Part shown: positions 60,309 to 64,000 of the stretch, piece after piece
Layout: every line of letters starts with the position of its first letter
How positions within the stretch are numbered: the first letter of the stretch is position 1
Source: Pedobacter boryungensis
GTDB lineage: Bacteria; Bacteroidota; Bacteroidia; Sphingobacteriales; Sphingobacteriaceae
Length of the DNA: 64,000 nt
Direction of reading: 5' to 3'
NCBI RefSeq assembly: GCF_013204825.1
Contig: NZ_JABMKV010000001.1
Coordinates: 186,001-250,000, forward strand
The notes under the pieces: generated by a model
Told to the model about the DNA's origin: nothing
Databases searched by the model: none
What the model saw: the letters and a program-made list of their open reading frames with translations, nothing else
Translations under genes and position numbers: made by a program

Positions 60309-60317
60309 CAACTAATT

Positions 60318-60650
60318 ATGAGCATTTTTAAATTAAAGATAAATTTTGAAGAACAAGGCAAAGCGCCAATAGAACTGCCAATTGCAGCTGGCGAAGATGT
60401 TTTAGACATTTGCCTAGATAATGGGATAGAACTTCAGCATAATTGTGGCGGCGTTTGTGGATGCAGTACTTGTCATATTTATGTGAATAAAGGCATGGAT
60501 AACATTCAAGAAATATCAGATAAGGAAGAAGATTTTATTGATAGGGCCGTAAGACCGAGAATTACATCGCGTTTAGCTTGCCAGTGTATAGTTTTAGATG
60601 GGGATATTGAAGTAACTATACCAGATCAATCAGAATTTTTGGGGCATTAA
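60318..60650 (+). CDS. fdx: Adrenodoxin-type 2Fe-2S ferredoxin
   Basis: The 110-residue ferredoxin has the cluster ligands CGGVCGCSTC (C-x5-C-x2-C) plus LACQC near residue 93, matching the ISC-type Fdx. It supplies electrons for Fe-S cluster assembly. The frame is open from an ATG at 60276, which would add 14 residues (MHNCGFRSLLLQLI) that look like translated promoter. MSIFKLKINFEEQGK is the real N-terminus. iscX lies 58 bp downstream, supporting an Fe-S role. Confidence 0.92.
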   Translation: MSIFKLKINFEEQGKAPIELPIAAGEDVLDICLDNGIELQHNCGGVCGCSTCHIYVNKGMDNIQEISDKEEDFIDRAVRPRITSRLACQCIVLDGDIEVTIPDQSEFLGH

Positions 60651-60708
60651 GACAGTTACCAATTAACAGTTTATAGTTAGCAATAACAATTATAATAAAT
60701 AACCTATA

Positions 60709-60954
60709 ATGAACAACGATAAATTTGAATTACCAATATACTGGAACGATCACGAGGATATAGCTCAAGAATTATACGAGAAATTTGGTGATGAATTTAA
60801 TGAAGCTAAAATATATCGTATCAGGTTTACGGAATTATTAGAGTGGGTACTTGCGTTGCCTAGTTTTAAAGGTACTCGTGAAGAAAGTAATGAAGGACAT
60901 TTAGAGCAAATTCAATCTGCTTGGGTTTACGAATGGAGAGATAATCAAGATTAA
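60709..60954 (+). CDS. iscX: Fe-S assembly protein IscX
   Basis: The 81-residue acidic protein matches IscX: YWNDHEDIAQELYEKFGDEF, IYRIRFTELLEWVLALPSF, and the C-terminal LEQIQSAWVYEWRD. IscX binds IscS and modulates cluster assembly. In E. coli it closes the isc operon next to fdx; here the same fdx-iscX pair is kept, but iscS, iscU and iscA are not in the window and hscA is at 39.7 kb. Confidence 0.93.
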   Translation: MNNDKFELPIYWNDHEDIAQELYEKFGDEFNEAKIYRIRFTELLEWVLALPSFKGTREESNEGHLEQIQSAWVYEWRDNQD

Positions 60955-60960
60955 GTTAAT

Positions 60961-61012
60961 AGCGAAAAGTATAAAGTAAAAAACTTAACTTTCAACTTTA
61001 AACCTTTAACTT
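60961..61012. repeat. Simple spacer repeat of CTTTAAC phrases
   Basis: The spacer before kdsC contains AACTTAACTTTCAACTTTAA and ACCTTTAACTTC, a drifting 7- to 8-bp phrase. Non-coding. Confidence 0.5.
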
Positions 61013-61016
61013 CTAT

Positions 61017-61544
61017 ATGTTTCTCGAAAACCTAAAAAATATCACCACATTTATTTTTGATGTAGACGGAGTTTTAACCGATGGAACTGTGATTGCATCA
61101 GAATCTGGCGATCTTTTACGCACCTTTAACATCAAAGATGGGTATGCACTGCAATTAGCTTTAAAAAAGGGATATAATATTTGCATCATATCAGGGAGTG
61201 GGGGCGCAGCGACAACAAAACGCTTTGAAAATTTAGGATTGCCCGATGTTTTCTTAAAAGTAGTTGATAAGGTTGAGGTTTTTGAGGTCTATCTAAAAGA
61301 AAAAAATATATCCCCTGCACAAGTTTTATATATGGGCGATGATATGCCAGACTATTATGTAATGCAGCTGGTAGGTATTGCCACTTGTCCACTTGATGCG
61401 ATAGATGAAATTAAACAAATTTCACATTATATCTCTCCAAAAAAAGGAGGCGAAGCTGCAGTTAGAGATGTAATAGAAAAGGTACTAAAGGTACAACAAA
61501 ACTGGTTTGACCTTAATCCTTCTGCTGCCGATTCGAGCAAATAA
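61017..61544 (+). CDS. kdsC: KdsC-like HAD phosphatase (KDO-8-phosphate phosphatase)
   Basis: The 175-residue HAD protein has motif I FDVDGVLTDGTV, motif II ISGSGGAATTKRFENLG, and motif IV YMGDDMPDYYVM, without a cap domain, as in KdsC. It removes phosphate from KDO-8-phosphate on the way to lipopolysaccharide core sugar. A closely related HAD could act on N-acylneuraminate-9-phosphate. No other kds gene is adjacent. maf follows after the DUF4890-like gene. Confidence 0.9.
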   Translation: MFLENLKNITTFIFDVDGVLTDGTVIASESGDLLRTFNIKDGYALQLALKKGYNICIISGSGGAATTKRFENLGLPDVFLKVVDKVEVFEVYLKEKNISPAQVLYMGDDMPDYYVMQLVGIATCPLDAIDEIKQISHYISPKKGGEAAVRDVIEKVLKVQQNWFDLNPSAADSSK

Positions 61545-61713
61545 AAATTTTATTACCTTATTCTTTAAGTGATTAAGATTGTTACAATTATTTGCAGATT
61601 ATCAATTAAACTTTCTAATATTTTTACGTTCTAAGAAATACAAAAATTAAAAGAACTAGGGATTTTTATGTCCTTACAAGAAATCTCAAAACAACGTAAA
61701 AAACAAAAACAAC

Positions 61714-62109
61714 ATGAAAAAATTAGTATTATCATTAGTGCTTGTAGCAGGATTAGCATTCGCAGTAAATGCACAACAAGGTGGTCAACGTCGTATGATG
61801 ACTCCAGAAGACAGAGTTAAACAATTAGATGAAAAAGTAAAATTAACTGATGATCAAAAAGCAAAAGTAACTGTAGTTTATACAGAAGCAGCTGAAGCTC
61901 AGAAAAAAATGCGTGAAGAAATGATGGCAGGCGGCGGCGATAGAGACGCGATGATGGCTAAAATGCAAAAAATGCAAGCTGACAACGATACTAAAATCAA
62001 CGCAGTTTTAACAGAAGATCAGAAAAAAGCTTACAAAGCATGGCAAGATGAAATGAAAGCTGCTAGAGAAAAAGCAATGAAAGAAAGACAAGGCGGTGGC
62101 GGTCAATAA
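61714..62109 (+). CDS. DUF4890/Spy-like small periplasmic protein
   Basis: The 131-residue exported protein has a signal peptide ending in VNAQ at 21. The mature part is helical and rich in Met, Lys, Gln and Glu (TPEDRVKQLDEKVKLTDDQK, EAQKKMREEMMAGGGDRDAM, LTEDQKKAYKAWQDEMKAAR), with two related LTxDQK motifs as in DUF4890/Spy-type chaperone-like proteins. The end is Gly/Gln-rich. Its first 20 bases equal those of the barrel gene at 31769. A terminator follows. Confidence 0.83.
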   Translation: MKKLVLSLVLVAGLAFAVNAQQGGQRRMMTPEDRVKQLDEKVKLTDDQKAKVTVVYTEAAEAQKKMREEMMAGGGDRDAMMAKMQKMQADNDTKINAVLTEDQKKAYKAWQDEMKAAREKAMKERQGGGGQ

Positions 62110-62130
62110 TTAAACCATCACATTTTATAA

Positions 62131-62163
62131 ATAACAAAAGCGACTTAGGGTCGCTTTTGTTAT
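62131..62163 (+). terminator. Intrinsic terminator
   Basis: ATAACAAAAGCGAC pairs with GTCGCTTTTGTTAT around a short loop, followed by TTT. Confidence 0.85.
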
Positions 62164-62183
62164 TTTAGCGCAAATTTAAAACA

Positions 62184-62753
62184 ATGTACCAGCAGCAACA
62201 CTCTATTATATTAGCCTCAAAATCTCCACGCCGTCAAGAATTAATGAGATTGATTGGCTTAGAATTTACTATTGAATTGAAAGAAGTAGATGAAAGCTAT
62301 CCCGAAGGATTAACGCCTGCACAAGTTGCAGTGCATATTTCAGAGCAAAAGGCAAAAGCATTCGGAAATGCAGAACATAAAATTGTAATTACTGCTGACA
62401 CTATTGTTGCCTTAGACGGTGAAATTCTAGGCAAGCCAACCGATAAAGCACATGCACAGGAAATGTTGCGTAAACTATCTGGTCGCACACACGAAGTGTA
62501 TACAGGTGTAACTTTAATTAAGGATCATAAACTAGTATCATTTTATGATTTAACTCAAGTGCATTGTAAAGAAGTGAGCGACGAAGAAATAGACTTCTAT
62601 ATTGATAATTACCAACCATATGATAAAGCTGGTGCTTATGGCGTACAAGATTGGTGGGGATTAGTAGTTGTTAAACGCATTGAAGGCTCATACACTAATG
62701 TAATGGGTTTGCCAACAGAGAAATTATATCAAGCACTAGAAAATTTAAAATAA
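62184..62753 (+). CDS. maf: Maf-family nucleotide pyrophosphatase
   Basis: The 189 residues match Maf/YhdE-type enzymes, which hydrolyse non-canonical or dTTP/UTP nucleotides to monophosphates. Motifs are ILASKSPRRQELMRLIG, ADTIVALDGEILGKPTD and KAGAYGVQDWWGLVV. The protein was once thought to be a septum inhibitor. It ends directly against the convergent Ppx/GppA gene, with no spacer. Confidence 0.93.
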   Translation: MYQQQHSIILASKSPRRQELMRLIGLEFTIELKEVDESYPEGLTPAQVAVHISEQKAKAFGNAEHKIVITADTIVALDGEILGKPTDKAHAQEMLRKLSGRTHEVYTGVTLIKDHKLVSFYDLTQVHCKEVSDEEIDFYIDNYQPYDKAGAYGVQDWWGLVVVKRIEGSYTNVMGLPTEKLYQALENLK

Positions 62754-63659
62754 TTAGGCTTTCAAACTCTGCAAAACACCCATTTTCAAATCATAAGTAG
62801 AAAGTTTTATCTTTTTAATATCGAGTTCGTTCAAAATATAATTAGTTAACAAACTTGCCATAACAATCATATCTACACGAAGTGGAATTAAACCTTTCAT
62901 GTTTGCACGTTCAGCATGAGTAGCCTTAATTAAATTATTAGCCAATTCAGTGTAAGCAGGGAAAGAAATGGTAGTTGTACTAATTTTACTAATATCAATC
63001 TTTGGCGAAATCATTCCTGCAAAAGTTTCAAATGCACCAGCAGAGCCAATTAATGTTTTAGGTTTATACTCATGGCAAATTACTTTAAGTGCCTTTAACT
63101 CTTCATCTAAATGAGATATTATGGCTTTTTGATCAGTCACATTAATTGGATCAGACTTAAAAAATCGTTGCATCAACCTAGCTGCGCCAATATTATAACT
63201 CTTTTTCCATACCAGCGTATTTTCATCACATAATATGAACTCCGTACTACCGCCCCCAATATCCATAATTAAAGATTTCCCTTTAATAGCCCCACTCCAT
63301 TTTACACCTTCGTAAATATATTGTGCTTCCTCATCACCATCAATAATATCAATTTCAATATTAGCCTGTTCCTTTGCAGCCTTTACAAAATCTAAACCGT
63401 TTTTCGCACTGCGAACACCAGAAGTTGCCGTTGCCTTAATAACATCAACATCATGTTTATCCAACTCCGCTCTAAATTCTTTTAAGCAAGTTATGCCTCG
63501 TTTAAATGCCGCGGGAATGATCGAGTTGTTTGCAGTAATGTTTTCCCCTAATTTTACAGGCTGATTGGTTTTATAAAGTACATGAATTTCACTTGCACTC
63601 TGCTCAGCAATTATCAAATGAAAAGTATTAGTCCCTAAATCTATTACAGCTAACTTCAT
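62754..63659 (-). CDS. ppx: Ppx/GppA-family phosphatase
   Basis: The 301 residues have an actin-like ATPase fold, with MKLAVIDLGTNTFHLIIAEQ, IKATATSGVRSAKN, LIMDIGGGSTEFIL and IGSAGAFETFAG. The family hydrolyses inorganic polyphosphate or pppGpp; at about 300 residues it lacks the HD-type C-terminal domain of long Ppx enzymes. It is convergent with maf, sharing a boundary. No polyphosphate kinase gene is in the window. Confidence 0.92.
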   Translation of the reverse strand: MKLAVIDLGTNTFHLIIAEQSASEIHVLYKTNQPVKLGENITANNSIIPAAFKRGITCLKEFRAELDKHDVDVIKATATSGVRSAKNGLDFVKAAKEQANIEIDIIDGDEEAQYIYEGVKWSGAIKGKSLIMDIGGGSTEFILCDENTLVWKKSYNIGAARLMQRFFKSDPINVTDQKAIISHLDEELKALKVICHEYKPKTLIGSAGAFETFAGMISPKIDISKISTTTISFPAYTELANNLIKATHAERANMKGLIPLRVDMIVMASLLTNYILNELDIKKIKLSTYDLKMGVLQSLKA

Positions 63660-63737
63660 ATTAATTTAACGGCTAATGCTATAACGTAGTACCATCTAAT
63701 TCATTTTTTTGACCTATTCCCATGCCTACAAAAACTG

Positions 63738-64000
63738 TTAGTTTTTATATGTAAACCACTTAAACATCTCCTTAAATGTGGTTTTCTTACCGTACATTAA
63801 AATACCAACCCTATAAATTCTGCTTGCAATCCAAACCGTTCCAATAAAACCAGCAACTAAAATTACCATACTTAAAGCAAGCTCCCAATTAGGCACACCA
63901 TAAGGTAAACGTACAACCATGGCAATAGGAGAGGTAAATGGAATCATCGAAAGCCAAAAAGCAATATTTCCATAAGGGTCATTTGTAACCACACTTAATG
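63738..64000 (-). CDS. ABC-2-type transporter permease, C-terminal part
   Basis: The minus-strand frame is open past the window edge, so only the last 87 residues are present. The sequence FWLSMIPFTSPIAMVVRLP and WELALSMVILVAGFIGTVWIASRIYRVGILMYGKK is typical of the last membrane helix and loop of ABC-2 permeases (NatB-like). The GTG at 63990-63992 is an internal codon, not the start. The rest and its ATPase are outside the window. Confidence 0.8.
   Translation of the reverse strand, partial: LSVVTNDPYGNIAFWLSMIPFTSPIAMVVRLPYGVPNWELALSMVILVAGFIGTVWIASRIYRVGILMYGKKTTFKEMFKWFTYKN

Noticed and set aside
60276..60317. 14-residue extension of the ferredoxin
   Set aside because: A complete promoter (TTG and TACTTTTG) lies inside this region.
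61669..61713. ATG upstream of the DUF4890-like gene
   Set aside because: It is in another frame that continues into the gene without any similarity, and the signal peptide starts at 61714.

Overview
The window looks like chromosomal DNA of a Bacteroidetes bacterium, most likely Sphingobacteriaceae and close to Pedobacter. The evidence is the AT-rich sequence, the gliding-type genes gldA, gldF, gldG and gldC, many secreted proteins whose signal peptides end in ...AQ, lipoproteins with FxSC lipoboxes, Bacteroidetes -7 promoter boxes (TAnnTTTG), and start sites without Shine-Dalgarno sequences. I saw no rRNA, tRNA, CRISPR array, phage or intact transposon. Most genes are housekeeping or ordinary accessory genes.

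Layout. 1-14.6 kb: a LacI regulator cut by the window edge, a secreted esterase, threonine aldolase, biotin carboxylase fused head to tail with riboflavin synthase, a TPR protein, an orphan 7TM histidine kinase, outer-membrane barrels, a BrkB-like protein and a 998-residue secreted glycoside-hydrolase-like protein. 14.6-24.6 kb: a phenylalanine/tyrosine catabolic region with 4-hydroxyphenylpyruvate dioxygenase, homogentisate dioxygenase, an FAH-family hydrolase, a flavin-reductase-like protein, and an aromatic amino acid hydroxylase with a long C-terminal extension, coupled to an SDR. 24.8-30.4 kb: a GtrA protein, an LtaS-like phosphotransferase, cell-wall peptidases, an ArsC-like protein and glycyl-tRNA synthetase. 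30.9-36.7 kb: gldA, two outer-membrane barrels, gldF-gldG and dnaN. 36.8-48.7 kb: DedA, a phospholipase C/P1-nuclease-fold protein, HscA, MiaE, dihydroorotase, a DEAD-box helicase, GldC and a DNA methyltransferase-type repair protein.

48.7-59.5 kb: the System I cytochrome c maturation genes in two blocks, ccmBCD and ccmEF. They are separated by glutamate dehydrogenase, a small accessory island and msrA. The island holds a Crp/Fnr regulator, a large lipoprotein with a possible permuted NlpC/P60 (papain-like) domain, a four-helix membrane protein, an unknown exported protein and a frameshifted lipoprotein pseudogene. CcmE carries a CxxxY motif instead of the usual heme-binding His. 59.5-64 kb: a DUF2520 protein, a 2Fe-2S ferredoxin with IscX, a KdsC-like phosphatase, a DUF4890-like protein, Maf, Ppx/GppA and the end of an ABC permease.

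The most unusual material is between genes. Several families of short degenerate dispersed repeats occupy the spacers. One element occurs three times, a second gives inverted copies on both sides of the flavin-reductase gene, an 11-bp GC-rich tandem repeat lies upstream of gldA, and several spacers hold microsatellite-like phrases. Several genes also have a TAnnTTTG box only 3-10 bp before the start codon, which suggests leaderless or near-leaderless mRNAs. The best candidates for an undescribed system are the island at 52.2-55.8 kb and the hydroxylase-SDR pair at 22.2-24.6 kb. Both are hypotheses.
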